NCBI RefSeq assembly: GCF_021023085.1
Contig: NZ_PGCK01000011.1
Coordinates: forward strand, 62,001-126,000
Length of the DNA: 64,000 bases
Reading direction: 5' to 3'
DNA from: Methanooceanicella nereidis
Lineage (GTDB): Archaea > Halobacteriota > Methanocellia > Methanocellales > Methanocellaceae
The notes beneath the pieces were generated by a model. The model saw nothing but the letters and a program-made list of their open reading frames with translations, did no database searches and was not told the DNA's origin. Shown here one piece after another: positions 44,903-54,248 of this stretch (its first letter is position 1; each line of letters opens with the position of its first letter). The position numbers were made by a program, and so were the translations under genes.

Positions 44903-45430
44903 ATGAATATACCTGAAAAATTATTGACTGAAAGGTTAATAATAAGAAAATTCCAGAATAAGGATCTTGAGCCTTTCAGGAAATTTATGAAGGATGAAAA
45001 TGCAACAAAATACCTGCTTTTCAACCCGGAACAAAAAACAGAAAAAGGCATAAAGGAGCTATTTGACTGGACGATAAGCTCCTATGGTACATCGGACCAG
45101 GTCTTTTCTTTAGTCGTGGCGGATAAAAATACGGATGAGTATATCGGTTCCATAGGAGTGGCACCGGATCCGGAGAGTTCGGATCACCAGATATACTGGT
45201 CGATATTGCCGGAACATTGGAGAAAGGGATATGCTGCAGAAGCTACCGCGGAATTAATTTACTATCTTTTTGAGACCGGTATAAAAAGAATAGTAGCATA
45301 TTCTCACCCGGAAAACATAGCTTCGACAAAAACCGCATTAAAGGCAGGAATGAAACATATGGGCAAGATCCGCGTAGAATGGGCGGAAAACGAAGCTGAC
45401 CATTTTATAATTGAAAAAATTAAGAAATAA
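44903..45430 (+). CDS. GNAT-family N-acetyltransferase
   Basis: 175 residues, RimJ/RimL-like: TERLIIRKFQNKDLEPF start, IGSIGVAPDPESSDHQIYWSILPEHWRKGYAAEATAELI with the acetyl-CoA-binding RxxGYAxE loop, then NIASTKTALKAGM. It transfers acetyl groups to an N-terminus or small amine. It begins 20 bp after rsgA, so they are likely co-transcribed. Confidence 0.9.
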   Translation: MNIPEKLLTERLIIRKFQNKDLEPFRKFMKDENATKYLLFNPEQKTEKGIKELFDWTISSYGTSDQVFSLVVADKNTDEYIGSIGVAPDPESSDHQIYWSILPEHWRKGYAAEATAELIYYLFETGIKRIVAYSHPENIASTKTALKAGMKHMGKIRVEWAENEADHFIIEKIKK

Positions 45431-45461
45431 ATAAGGATACCTGAAGTACCCGTATTTCGAT

Positions 45462-45965
45462 CTATTTTATCTTTAACTGTGTGTACGCGTATATAGCTCC
45501 GCCTATCGCCGCAAATATTATAGTGAACAATATGCTGAATGGAGCACAGCAGCATGCAGATCCTACAGCGCTACCAAGTCCGAGCCCTAGACCTGTGCCC
45601 AGGCCTTCAGTTATGGTCGAAGTATATTCATATGTGGTACCCAGCAATATCGGCTCTATAAAGGCGATTATCATTTGCGCTATCGCACTCAGGATACCGG
45701 CCACCAGACCGGCCACTGCAGATAACGAAAGAGCGTCGTTAATTCCCGTAATGTAAGGCGCAGCATAGCGCGTCGCGAGAGCGCCCGTACCGGCCGCGAT
45801 TACCATTAAGAATATCCAGATACAACATCCAAGTAACCCGATGATAGTAACTGCTTCTATCCACGATATTACGACGTTTATCACTAACATAAGCACATGG
45901 CTCAATGCGAGCAGTATACCGCCGATAACACCTGCCTTAACTGCCTGAGCGTATTTTGGTTCCAT
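45462..45965 (-). CDS. Membrane protein of the KYxxAIKAG family (DUF5518-like)
   Basis: About 167 residues from ATG 45965 after GGGGTG. N-terminus EPKYAQAVKAGVIGG, four to five helices, and a CCCAPFSI cluster near the end. Paralog of the genes at 24389-24952 and 63077-63490. Its glycine-rich middle (LGTGLGLGLGSAVG) is distinctive. Unknown function. Confidence 0.78.
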   Translation of the reverse strand: MEPKYAQAVKAGVIGGILLALSHVLMLVINVVISWIEAVTIIGLLGCCIWIFLMVIAAGTGALATRYAAPYITGINDALSLSAVAGLVAGILSAIAQMIIAFIEPILLGTTYEYTSTITEGLGTGLGLGLGSAVGSACCCAPFSILFTIIFAAIGGAIYAYTQLKIK

Positions 45966-46200
45966 AAAACACCCCATTATAATTAGCGCATAGAATATAA
46001 AAAATCATTGATTAAGCCGGTAATGATAAGGACTACGAAGAACCGTATCCATCTATAAAAAAAATTATGACAAATATCATCTTCAAATCGCAGATAAAAT
46101 TTTTATAGATAATAATAAATTTGGTTATTTAATTGTAAATACAATTATATAATAATTAATTCTATATTATTCTAATATTATGTAATTGGTGGAGATCCTG

Positions 46201-46965
46201 ATGAGACCTTATCAAATAATATTAACCTTTTTGATATTAGCGGCAGGTATAACTCTAGCTTTAGGCTGTACAGAACAGGTAACTCCTACTCCCACACCTG
46301 TACCTGAGGTATCGCCTGAGCCGACCGTGATACCGGGCAAAGAAGTGACAGCAACACCGCTGGGAACTGAGATCCCTGCCAGACCTACAGTCACTGCTCC
46401 CACCGCAACCGCAATAGTAATACCGACACCAACACCCGCAGCGACCGTAATACCAACTCCCGCGCCTACAGTGACACCCGTCCCGACTCCGGTAATGTCA
46501 CCTACGCCGACCCCTGAAGCGACGCCGACGCCAACTCCAACTCCAACTCCAACTCCTGCACCGACACCGACACCGACGCCAGTACCGACACCCCCGCCTT
46601 CACCTTCATATATGCAGGGGATAGATTCAGCATTACAACGAGGTCCTGTATTTATCCTGTTCGGAGCACCGTGGTGCCAGTATTGTAACGAAGAGAAACC
46701 GATAGTAAGCGAGCTATCTAAGGAATACCGGGGCATATCATTCCAGGAGGTAAACGTCGACGAAAGCAAGGACATAGCAAAAGCATTCGGTGTAAGCATG
46801 ATACCCCAGATGAATATCATTGTGAAGAGAAATCCTGACGGTAGCTACGTATACGTAACACCCGGAGGAGGGACTACTACGGATAGAGGCGGTTCAAAGA
46901 TTTTAGGCTTTAAGACCAAAGACCAGCTCAAACCATTACTGGACGCCGCCATGGGCGCCAGGTAA
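46201..46965 (+). CDS. Membrane-anchored thioredoxin with Pro/Thr-rich linker
   Basis: 254 residues from ATG 46201. Signal with lipobox LALGC (Cys23), then a long Pro/Thr linker (~25-137, runs of TPTP units), then a thioredoxin domain with the active site W158-C159-Q-Y-C162 and cis-Pro (SMIPQMNII). It should act outside the membrane in thiol-disulfide exchange, the linker spanning the cell wall or S-layer. The linker DNA consists of short repeated ACN-CCN codons. Confidence 0.88.
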   Translation: MRPYQIILTFLILAAGITLALGCTEQVTPTPTPVPEVSPEPTVIPGKEVTATPLGTEIPARPTVTAPTATAIVIPTPTPAATVIPTPAPTVTPVPTPVMSPTPTPEATPTPTPTPTPTPAPTPTPTPVPTPPPSPSYMQGIDSALQRGPVFILFGAPWCQYCNEEKPIVSELSKEYRGISFQEVNVDESKDIAKAFGVSMIPQMNIIVKRNPDGSYVYVTPGGGTTTDRGGSKILGFKTKDQLKPLLDAAMGAR

Positions 46966-46987
46966 GGACTTTGATCCCATCCGGAAA

Positions 46988-47018
46988 ATACCGTGAGAAT
47001 ATTACTTCTCGCGGTTTT
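46988..47018 (+). terminator. Terminator of the thioredoxin gene
   Basis: AAAACCGTGAGAA-like stem (AA..CCGTGAGAA with TTCTCGCGGTTTT), then TTATTT. Confidence 0.65.
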
Positions 47019-47241
47019 ATTTAAAATGATAATATAGGCATTATAAGGGGACTTTTAAATATTTTTATTTAAAAGTATTACTCCGATAATAAATTAAAAA
47101 GCAGTATGAATTTGACATGAACATTACTGCAGTAGTAAACTTTACAATGAGCCTCTTTTATCTCAATAATTATAGTATAGATCCATAAAGTCACTTTAAA
47201 TTACTTTGGTTCTACTCTGCGAGGATATAATGAGAAGCCCT

Positions 47242-47616
47242 TCATGCCATTTCTATCCGTATTTTCTTTACGCCCTTTACATTTTTAAGAATAGTAGCAT
47301 CCCCAATGACCTTACCCACAATATTCACCTCGCTTGCAGGAACGGGCTTCTCACCCTTGCTCATAGGTGTCGGGCCGAAAAATATGGCCATGGCCATACC
47401 CGGAGGCCAGTACCCGATGTCACCGATATTTACGTCCATGGTCGCCGTTTCGTCAAGAGGCATATTCACGGGGACTTCAAAATAAAACTCGTCGCCCCAT
47501 TTACGCGGTATGACCTCAAGAGGCAATTTAATGGCGATCTGATTACCGCAGGCTGTATCAAATAATTCGGCCTCGAGCATCAGATCATTAATGATAATCC
47601 TTACCGGCGTCGCCAT
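47242..47616 (-). CDS. Cyclophilin-like fold protein (PF04126 type)
   Basis: 124 residues, all-beta. The DEFYFEVPVNMPLD, VNIGDIGYWPPGMAMAIFFGPTPMS and ASEVNIVGKVIGD blocks are those of the small cyclophilin-like domain seen in TM1367-type proteins. Catalytic activity is not established. It follows the dehydrogenase gene by 9 bp and is probably co-transcribed with it. Confidence 0.82.
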   Translation of the reverse strand: MATPVRIIINDLMLEAELFDTACGNQIAIKLPLEVIPRKWGDEFYFEVPVNMPLDETATMDVNIGDIGYWPPGMAMAIFFGPTPMSKGEKPVPASEVNIVGKVIGDATILKNVKGVKKIRIEMA

Positions 47617-47625
47617 AAACTCTCC

Positions 47626-48480
47626 TTAATAGTCCTTCATGACTTTATAGACCGCTGAAAAATCTAACCTGTCAAGGTCTTTTGAGTATGTCATACCGTA
47701 TAGTTCCTTGATCATGCTTCCGGTGAACAGAGGTCTTTTCATAGACTTAGCAAGATCCTGGAGATAATGAAGGTCTTTGTATATTAGCGACGATGAAAAA
47801 TGCGTCGAAAAGTCTTCTTTGTTCAGCTTCTCCTTTTTACCATTGAGTATAGCGCAATTTCCGGCACCTGCAAGAAGGATGTCAATTACCTTACTCTTTT
47901 CAATTCCTGCGTTTTCACCGAATACCACTGCTTCCGCACAGGTTGCCATTATGGAGCCTAGGACAAGATTATTGATGAGCTTCATTTTAGTCGCCATGGA
48001 CGGCTCTTCAAGGTAAAATATGGTCTTGCCGAACTTTTCGATTATAGGCTTTGCCTTTTCATATGCGCTTTTATCTCCGCTGACCAGTACTGTCAATGCC
48101 CCCTGTGAAGCTGGTACAACGCTCCCCAGCACAGGCGATTCAAGATAATGTGCATCATGTTTTCGAGCTTCTTCATAGAATCCCGCGACACGGTCAAAAT
48201 GATTCGTTGATGTGTCGACAATGATCTTACCTGAACAATCGCCGCTTAACAGCCCGTTCTCCCCGGCAATCACCGAAGAGACTGCATCGCTATCAAAAAG
48301 GTTCAGGAACACAATATCGACTTCAGACATAAGTGCCTCAGGGCTTTCTGCAACAGGCACGCCCAGGTCGGCAGCTTTCTCCTTTGTCCTGTTCCATACT
48401 CTGAGCTCAATGCCTTCGCTTATGAGCCTTTTAGCGATCGTCTTGCCCAGGTAGCCCAGACCGATAAAACCGACTTTCAT
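47626..48480 (-). CDS. 3-Hydroxyisobutyrate dehydrogenase-family NAD(P)-dependent oxidoreductase
   Basis: 284 residues. Rossmann start MKVGFIGLGYLGKTIAKRL, WNRT for cofactor choice, then SPVLGSVVPASQG and KLINNLVLGSIMA with the family's catalytic Lys. Beta-hydroxyacid dehydrogenases act on small hydroxyacids or, as in GLYR-type members, semialdehydes. First gene of a two-gene unit with the cyclophilin-like protein. Confidence 0.9.
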   Translation of the reverse strand: MKVGFIGLGYLGKTIAKRLISEGIELRVWNRTKEKAADLGVPVAESPEALMSEVDIVFLNLFDSDAVSSVIAGENGLLSGDCSGKIIVDTSTNHFDRVAGFYEEARKHDAHYLESPVLGSVVPASQGALTVLVSGDKSAYEKAKPIIEKFGKTIFYLEEPSMATKMKLINNLVLGSIMATCAEAVVFGENAGIEKSKVIDILLAGAGNCAILNGKKEKLNKEDFSTHFSSSLIYKDLHYLQDLAKSMKRPLFTGSMIKELYGMTYSKDLDRLDFSAVYKVMKDY

Positions 48481-48997
48481 GAAATGTCTCCCTGTGATTT
48501 AATCATAGTTAGAAAATCAATTTTATTTTAAAAGACATAAGCATATCTATATGGAACCGGTTTATGGCACAATTATGACCGGGTTTTTAGCTAAAACAGG
48601 TTGGACTATCAAATATCTAACAAATCAGTCTGCCACAAAGGCAAACAAGGAACACAAAACGTTAACCACAAAGCGCACAAAGGCAAACAAGGAACACGAA
48701 AAAATTTTAAGTATATGATAACCTTCTAAAAAAAGTCCTTTGTGTACCTTGTTCGCCTTCGTGCGCTTAGTGGTTAACAAAAATAGTGTACCTTCGAGCA
48801 CTTTGTGGCAAAATAGAAGATATAATAAACAAGGAATTAGCGGGACAATCTATTTAGTATTACCATATTTCTTAAAAACAATGTTTTTATTAGGTATATG
48901 ACCACGGACTTAGAATCTCAGGATAACCGGACTAAGCAAATAAATTATTTCCTGAGATCATAAAGTCATCGGGTTTGATCTGATATCCTTATTTTAT
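48481..48997. other. Gene-free region with a palindromic repeat
   Basis: About 517 bp. It contains the 178-bp inverted repeat at 48632-48809 and AT-rich DNA. No gene. Confidence 0.5.
48632..48809. repeat. Imperfect palindromic repeat, third family
   Basis: The left arm contains GTTAACCACAAAGCGCAC and AAGGCAAACAAGGAACACG; the right arm contains the reverse complements with few mismatches (GTGCGCTTAGTGGTTAAC, CCTTGTTCGCCTTCGTG). Ends GCCACAAAG / CTTTGTGGC. Arms about 85 bp around an A/T-rich centre. Similar short words (CACAAAG, AACACGAA) recall the other two long palindromes, but the alignment is different. Confidence 0.8.
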
Positions 48998-49336
48998 CTA
49001 GACGGTTTTTAAATACCCTTTTTTCTCAAGCCAGTTAGCCTGCGGGCCCGTGTATCTCCATACTACGTCAGCCTTTTCGTCCTGGAACTCCCAGGGTACG
49101 ATAATAACGATGTCGCCTTCACGGATCCAGGTCCTCTTCTTCATCTTCCCCTGTATCCTGCACATTCTGGTCGTACCGTCAAGACACCTTACTGTGACAC
49201 GGCTTGCTCCCAGCATATTCGTAACTGTGCCTAAAACTTCCCTTTCCTTTTTATTGGGCGTTCTTACTCTTACGATCTCGCCATCCTGGCCGGTTGTTGA
49301 CTTTCCGCCCTTACGATTATTATTTGGTTTATACAG
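48998..49336 (-). CDS. eif1A: Translation initiation factor eIF1A, CTG start
   Basis: 112 residues. OB fold with GEIVRVRTPNKKEREVLGTVTNMLGASRVTVRC, then IQGKMKKRTWIREGDIVIIVPWEFQDEKADVVWRY, near the archaeal norm. It helps place the initiator tRNA at the start codon on the 30S subunit. In frame upstream is a stop, then a CTG (49334-49336), followed by YKPNNNRKGGKS. No ATG, GTG or TTG exists before residue 41, which would cut away a strand of the OB fold. GGTGAT precedes the CTG at the same spacing as ATG in the gene at 58357. Confidence 0.92.
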   Translation of the reverse strand: MYKPNNNRKGGKSTTGQDGEIVRVRTPNKKEREVLGTVTNMLGASRVTVRCLDGTTRMCRIQGKMKKRTWIREGDIVIIVPWEFQDEKADVVWRYTGPQANWLEKKGYLKTV

Positions 49337-49794
49337 TTAATCACCTTCAAGCTTTTAGTAATACTTTTCCTTTCAACCCCTATACCTGGTAATTTCACGG
49401 GGGCATAACCATAATACAGAGGATATAGTAGCTTCAATCCAGTATTCAAATGATAGAAGCTTTATTAAACTCCATTTCAACTGTAATTACAGTCTTTATT
49501 TGTTAGCAGACGAGAACCTCAAAAGTAGTTGCATTGGTACGAAGTAATGAACGTGCTAGCAAATTACCCGGCCAATAATTCTTATTTGAAGATACCTCAT
49601 TATCTTACCTGTGAAGATCCGCACACAAAATGTAATCTTCCGGTATTATAAAATGATCTGACTTATATAACTAGATTTACGGGCTAGTACATAGCTTTTG
49701 TGCATAGTATTATAGTAAAAAGGCTATAAAACCGGTAAAAATTAATAATTAATATAGATTTCACGGTTCTTTGTAGATACATTCTTTAGTATAT
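49337..49794. other. Intergenic region, no gene seen
   Basis: About 460 bp between divergent-facing units, AT-rich. It contains a perfect 14-bp palindrome at 49480-49493. No ORF, RNA or repeat family was recognised. Confidence 0.4.
49480..49493. promoter_or_regulatory. 14-bp perfect palindrome
   Basis: ACTGTAATTACAGT. It lies ~145 bp upstream of the eIF1A start and could be a regulator site; chance occurrence in AT-rich DNA is possible. Confidence 0.25.
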
Positions 49795-50274
49795 TTATAC
49801 CCTTTTATACAGTCCGACGATCCCGGCTTCGGCAAGTATGTGCCTTTTCATCAAACTCATCACGTTATTTTTAGTTACTCCCGAAGGCAGGTCTAACTTA
49901 GTGTCAAGCGCATAAATACGGAACCTGTACCGGTGAGGTTTTCCTTTCGGCGGGCACGGCCCCCCGTATCCTTGCATCCCGAGATCATTCTTTCCCTGTG
50001 AACCGCCTTTTTTTATTATCTCAAAAGCTGCCATACCTTCTTCAAGTTCCACCATATCAGCCGGAAGATTATAGACTACCCAGTGAGTAAATTCTTTACC
50101 GGGAGCGTCCGGATCGTCTACGATCAATGCATACGACACAGTACCGGCAGGAGCTCCGCTCCAGGAAAGCTGCGGCGATATGTCTTCCCCATCGCATGTA
50201 TATTTAGCCGGGATCTTTCCGCCGTTCACGATAACTTTACTGTAGATAATAAAATCATTGGCTGTTTCTGGCAT
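49795..50274 (-). CDS. YbhB/YbcL family PEBP-like protein
   Basis: 159 residues from ATG 50274, which follows GGAGGGAGTTC. The PEBP core is clear: PAKYTCDGEDISPQLSWSGAPAGTVSYALIVDDPDAPGKEFTHWVVYNLP, and GGPCPPKGKPHRYRFRIYALD for the anion pocket. Phosphatidylethanolamine-binding fold; function in archaea unknown. Cytoplasmic. Confidence 0.92.
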   Translation of the reverse strand: MPETANDFIIYSKVIVNGGKIPAKYTCDGEDISPQLSWSGAPAGTVSYALIVDDPDAPGKEFTHWVVYNLPADMVELEEGMAAFEIIKKGGSQGKNDLGMQGYGGPCPPKGKPHRYRFRIYALDTKLDLPSGVTKNNVMSLMKRHILAEAGIVGLYKRV

Positions 50275-50519
50275 GAACTCCCTCCTGTGCAATACAGGTT
50301 TTTGGAGCGTTATTATACTATGTCGGTATTTAGTGATTTAGCCATAATTGCCTGAATTAACGGTTTTTAAGAGATAATTGAACAATAATAAGTTATTTTT
50401 ATCTTACGAATATGTCATTAATATAGATCGGGACACTTAAAATAGGTATATCAAATCAAGACGCGGCTATATCATTATAAGCTAAAAGACGATAATCATT
50501 AGTTACAGGATGATCCATC

Positions 50520-51329
50520 GTGAACAGTTCGTCACAAAAGGCTATGGCGTTCATTGAAGTGTTATTTATCTTTTCTTTAGTCGTTATCATATATCGGGCG
50601 TTATTGACCACTTCACTTAATGTCTGGGAAAACCGGATATTCGACAGGAATTTTTTAGAATACCTGATCATAGCGGCCATACCTCTTGTATTCTTAATTA
50701 TTAAAAGAAAGAAATTTTCTGAGTATGGAATCTCAACTGGTAATGTTAAGTATCAACTGGACATCGTGACAATATGCGCCATACCCATTATTGTGCTTTC
50801 CATCTCTCTTTTCATACTTGACTGGAAACATTGGGAAGGAGCTTTGATCGTATCCTCGATAGAGATAGTGCTATTGTATATAATTGCATGGTCTTTGAGA
50901 AAAAAACCCGCTGCAGGCAATGTCAACACATCGTGCATGTCCGTTTTTTTGATGTCAGGCATATTATTATCCGGATCGGCCTCGTTGATAGGAAACATAG
51001 CTCTGACTTTCATCTTTTTCTTCGTGTTCGTCGGCCCTGCTGAAGAGATCCTGTTCAGGGGATACATCCAGTCAAGGCTTAATGAGGTGTTTGGCCGACC
51101 GTATTGTTTTTTTGGTGTGAACTGGGGTATGGGATTGATAATCGCTTCACTGATATTCGGACTGTGGCATGTCTTAAATCCCTTCAACCCGTTCCTCGGA
51201 AAATTTGATCTTGCATGGCAATGGGGCCTGTGGACGTTCTTTGCCGGACTGATATTTGGCTTCATCCGTGAAAAGACCGGCAACATCACAGCTCCTGCCA
51301 TACTTCATGGATTGCTGAATTTCCTTTGA
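50520..51329 (+). CDS. CPBP-family intramembrane metalloprotease
   Basis: 269 residues, GTG start after AGGATGAT. About eight membrane helices, with motif 1 EEILFRGYIQSRL and motif 2 FGLWHVLNP; the Glu-Glu and two His expected at the active site are present. These proteases are related to Rce1 and Abi proteins. Substrate unknown. Confidence 0.87.
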   Translation: MNSSSQKAMAFIEVLFIFSLVVIIYRALLTTSLNVWENRIFDRNFLEYLIIAAIPLVFLIIKRKKFSEYGISTGNVKYQLDIVTICAIPIIVLSISLFILDWKHWEGALIVSSIEIVLLYIIAWSLRKKPAAGNVNTSCMSVFLMSGILLSGSASLIGNIALTFIFFFVFVGPAEEILFRGYIQSRLNEVFGRPYCFFGVNWGMGLIIASLIFGLWHVLNPFNPFLGKFDLAWQWGLWTFFAGLIFGFIREKTGNITAPAILHGLLNFL

Positions 51330-51350
51330 AGTTAAAATAAGGCCTGCGGA

Positions 51351-51911
51351 TCAACCTTTAATATTTTTTAGCCAGTTATATTCCATTTTTATCTCATCTT
51401 CATTTTTATAGATACCCATGACCTTGCCGATAGCTATCGCGAATTCGACGAATGCCTGTCCGGTGGCCGTTATCTTATTTCCGTCAATGACGACGTCTTC
51501 ATTCACTAAATGTGATTTCTCGTATAATGGGAAGAAACGGGAATCGGGAGCTACGCCGGAACCTGAGCCGGTACACTTTTTACCGTCAAGAAGGCCGTAT
51601 TTTGCCATAAGGAAAGAGCCTCCGCATATGCCTGCGATCCACTTATTCTTTTCATCAAGCGCCTTAATGAAATCTTTAAGGACAATATTATCGTACAGAT
51701 GAGAAGGATCTCCTCCGGGTATGATAAAAATATCAATATCATCAGGAATAAGCTCGCCAATCGTTTTGTCCGGTAAATATTTTTGTTTTTCCTCGCTAAT
51801 GTATATGCGATCCTCCAGAGCTGCAAAGATAAAGTTTACCGGCCGGCCCCATATGGATAAGACTATCTCAGACTCGCAAAAACCATCATAATAAAAAACG
51901 CAAACATTCAT
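51351..51911 (-). CDS. DJ-1/PfpI family protein
   Basis: About 186 residues from ATG 51911 (MNVCVFYYDGFCESE). The nucleophile elbow AGICGGSF places Cys96, with PGGD upstream as the Glu/oxyanion region. The superfamily includes proteases, chaperones and glyoxalases; the His partner cannot be assigned with certainty. Convergent with the CPBP gene. Confidence 0.85.
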   Translation of the reverse strand: MNVCVFYYDGFCESEIVLSIWGRPVNFIFAALEDRIYISEEKQKYLPDKTIGELIPDDIDIFIIPGGDPSHLYDNIVLKDFIKALDEKNKWIAGICGGSFLMAKYGLLDGKKCTGSGSGVAPDSRFFPLYEKSHLVNEDVVIDGNKITATGQAFVEFAIAIGKVMGIYKNEDEIKMEYNWLKNIKG

Positions 51912-52025
51912 AAATCCCACTAACTTATTTATTATAGATATACATTTTTATTTTGTTAGAAATTTATTATTAAAAATAAATATCGTCAGGCGCTTATCAA
52001 AATCATTTATATTTATAATTAAAAT

Positions 52026-52640
52026 CTATGATTTATCATACGTTTCATCCTGTTTAGCAGGACAGAAATTACAGATAGATCGTTCGACGTCTTTTTCTTT
52101 ATCCCGGATAGGACAGTAATATTCCCCGTTTATTTTCTGTACGGTAAAACCGCCGGGAAAAGGCGTACCCACAGGATGGCCTGGCTCGTCCAGCACGAAC
52201 ATGTAAAAACAGCTAAGCAGATAATAATAAAGACTGTAAAAAGGATCGTTCATCGTTATCCTGTTTTCCGATCCCTTATCATATTCCAGTTCAAAGCTTA
52301 TGACAGTACTACAATAATCCCTGAACATCTGCTTATCATTTATCTCTTCATCCCTATCGCTGAAAGCACCGTTATTGTATATGGCCAGTATATTGTAATA
52401 CCTTCCAAAATATTGCTCTATAAAGTACGGGCGAATATTTTCCCCGTAAGGTGATGGTAAATTATTGATCTCCCTCTCCAAAAATGCGCTCATGACCTGA
52501 AGATCGTAAAGTGAAAATCTTTTTATCTCCTGCGCTAAAGTTCTTGCAAGTTCCGATTTTTTATCGATAGTTGCCAGCCTTGCAAATATACTTTTATGCT
52601 CGTTAAACGTTCCGGATACATCCTGTTCGTTAGCAAACAT
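52026..52640 (-). CDS. DUF2115 (UPF0305) family protein
   Basis: 204 residues. The C-terminal block GHPVGTPFPGGFTVQKINGEYYCPIRDKEKDVERSICNFCPAKQ is typical of this methanogen-associated family, with three Cys (YCP, CNFC) that could bind metal. The N-terminus is helical. Function unknown. Confidence 0.85.
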   Translation of the reverse strand: MFANEQDVSGTFNEHKSIFARLATIDKKSELARTLAQEIKRFSLYDLQVMSAFLEREINNLPSPYGENIRPYFIEQYFGRYYNILAIYNNGAFSDRDEEINDKQMFRDYCSTVISFELEYDKGSENRITMNDPFYSLYYYLLSCFYMFVLDEPGHPVGTPFPGGFTVQKINGEYYCPIRDKEKDVERSICNFCPAKQDETYDKS

Positions 52641-52683
52641 GGCGAAGGTGCCTCGTTAGCGATATATCATATGAGTTAGATTA

Positions 52684-53286
52684 TCACACTTTTGTCATAC
52701 TGTCCATCATTTTTAATACGATCTTTGCTTTATCGGCTGTAGACGGCCGATACCTATCAAATTTTGCCAATAGCCCTTCAGGTGTCTCATCTACCATTAT
52801 CATGGAACGATGATCGGGGTCGATGAATTGCTGGCTGACTGAATGTTCGAGGAAATTGATGATGTTATCGTAATAATTATTTATGTTCAGTAAGCCGCAA
52901 GGTTTTTTGTGGAACCCGAGCTGGGCCCATGTCACGATCTCAAAAAACTCCTCAATCGTACCAAGCCCTCCGGGTAACGCTATGAAGCCATCGGATAGTT
53001 CCGACATCAAAGCTTTACGCTCATGCATCGTTTCAACGATTCGCAGGTCATTGAGCCCGAAAAAAGCCACTTCCTTATCGACCAATCCTTTTGGGATCAC
53101 TCCGGTGACTTCGCCGCCTGATTCCAGTACGGCACTTGCCAGATAGCCCATCATACCGACTTTCGCTCCGCCGTATACAAGCCCGATGCCGTTATTTGCC
53201 AGCACAGTCCCGAGATGTCTGGCAGCTCTTACATACTCCGGTCTTGAACCGGGGCTCGAGCCGCAGAAAACACAGATGCGCTTCAT
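52684..53286 (-). CDS. LOG-family (TIGR00730) nucleotide phosphoribohydrolase
   Basis: 200 residues. Starts KRICVFCGSSPGSRPEYVRAA, has the PGGLGTIEEFFEIVTW motif and GLVYGGAKVGMMG of the lysine-decarboxylase-like LOG fold. Members hydrolyse N-glycosidic bonds of 5'-monophosphates. Probably nucleotide salvage or housecleaning. Confidence 0.9.
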   Translation of the reverse strand: MKRICVFCGSSPGSRPEYVRAARHLGTVLANNGIGLVYGGAKVGMMGYLASAVLESGGEVTGVIPKGLVDKEVAFFGLNDLRIVETMHERKALMSELSDGFIALPGGLGTIEEFFEIVTWAQLGFHKKPCGLLNINNYYDNIINFLEHSVSQQFIDPDHRSMIMVDETPEGLLAKFDRYRPSTADKAKIVLKMMDSMTKV

Positions 53287-53431
53287 TTTAATATCTCCGT
53301 GAATACTAGAGATAACGGCGATGATGAAATAGTTTTTCGAGATATACTATGATGACAGGGATAAGAATGATACAACAAAAAAATGATTTCAGTTAGCAGG
53401 CTAACAGAAGAACATTAAAATTTAACTCGTA

Positions 53432-54055
53432 TTATCTCTTTTCTATTATCTTTGCGTCCGTCGCATGTTTTTTAACGTATTCGGAAACAGCATCGAAATT
53501 ATCCCGTGTACAATACAACGCAAATGGATTTATCAGCATTTTACCTCTCAGGTAAATAACTCGACCGCGGTTATACAACTTGACAGAGCCTATTTCATTC
53601 CATTTCATATAGCCTGAATCCCGAGATGCTGCCAACATTCCTGCACCGGCTGCCGTGGGAGACCCTGATAATGAGCCAAGTATAGCAAGCCCGTGGCCAA
53701 CTTTTTTAGAAGTTCGTCCTGACTCGTATCCCACACCCTTATCGTCAAAGTAAAACACCGTTTCTACCCCGCGGCCATATATGATCTTTAGGATTATCAA
53801 AGCGATGACAATAAGGAAAAATAAAAAGGCAGAGACTGATCCCAGTATCATGAATATCATTAAAAGGTCTTCTCCGCCCATAATAAATAGTAACAATATA
53901 CCCAGAAATATGACAGGTATGCCGAAAGCAAGTAAAAGATCCCTCCAAAGGACCGAATTTTTTATAAGCGGAATATGATAGGTCCATGAGAATCCGGTGT
54001 TTTTATCAGTAGTTGAATCCCCATGTCTCGTCATAATATCATTATCCATATCCAT
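53432..54055 (-). CDS. Membrane protein with C-terminal beta domain, unknown
   Basis: About 207 residues from ATG 54055 after a GGGGGAAATC Shine-Dalgarno. Two helices (residues ~35-100) are followed by a cytoplasmic beta-rich part (VETVFYFDDKGVGYESGRTSKKVGHGLAILGSLSGSPTAAGAGMLAASRD). This reminds me of PH-like membrane domains, but no firm family. Unknown. Confidence 0.6.
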   Translation of the reverse strand: MDMDNDIMTRHGDSTTDKNTGFSWTYHIPLIKNSVLWRDLLLAFGIPVIFLGILLLFIMGGEDLLMIFMILGSVSAFLFFLIVIALIILKIIYGRGVETVFYFDDKGVGYESGRTSKKVGHGLAILGSLSGSPTAAGAGMLAASRDSGYMKWNEIGSVKLYNRGRVIYLRGKMLINPFALYCTRDNFDAVSEYVKKHATDAKIIEKR

Positions 54056-54211
54056 GATTTCCCCCAATTTAAAGTATGCTAAGATTATAATGTCTAAGCC
54101 ATTATGTATTATGGTCATGTTAGATATTCTTTTCATTACTTATCTTTAAAATTTAAAGGAATTACACATAAAATTTAAAAAGTTTTCCAAAATTAAAAGA
54201 AATAAAAAGAA

Positions 54212-54248
54212 AAGTAGACAGAAGCATTACGCTTCCGTATGTCTACTT
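54212..54248 (-). terminator. Strong terminator after glnK
   Basis: AAGTAGACA pairs with TGTCTACTT (9 bp), with a second stem GAAGC/GCTTC inside. On the minus strand it is followed by TTCTTTTTATTTCTTTT. It contains the glnK stop codon. Confidence 0.8.

Noticed and set aside
46212-46820. Long minus-strand ORF with Gly-Val repeats opposite the thioredoxin gene
   Set aside because: It is the antisense shadow of the Pro/Thr linker codons; there is no start signal, and the sense strand has lipobox and active site.
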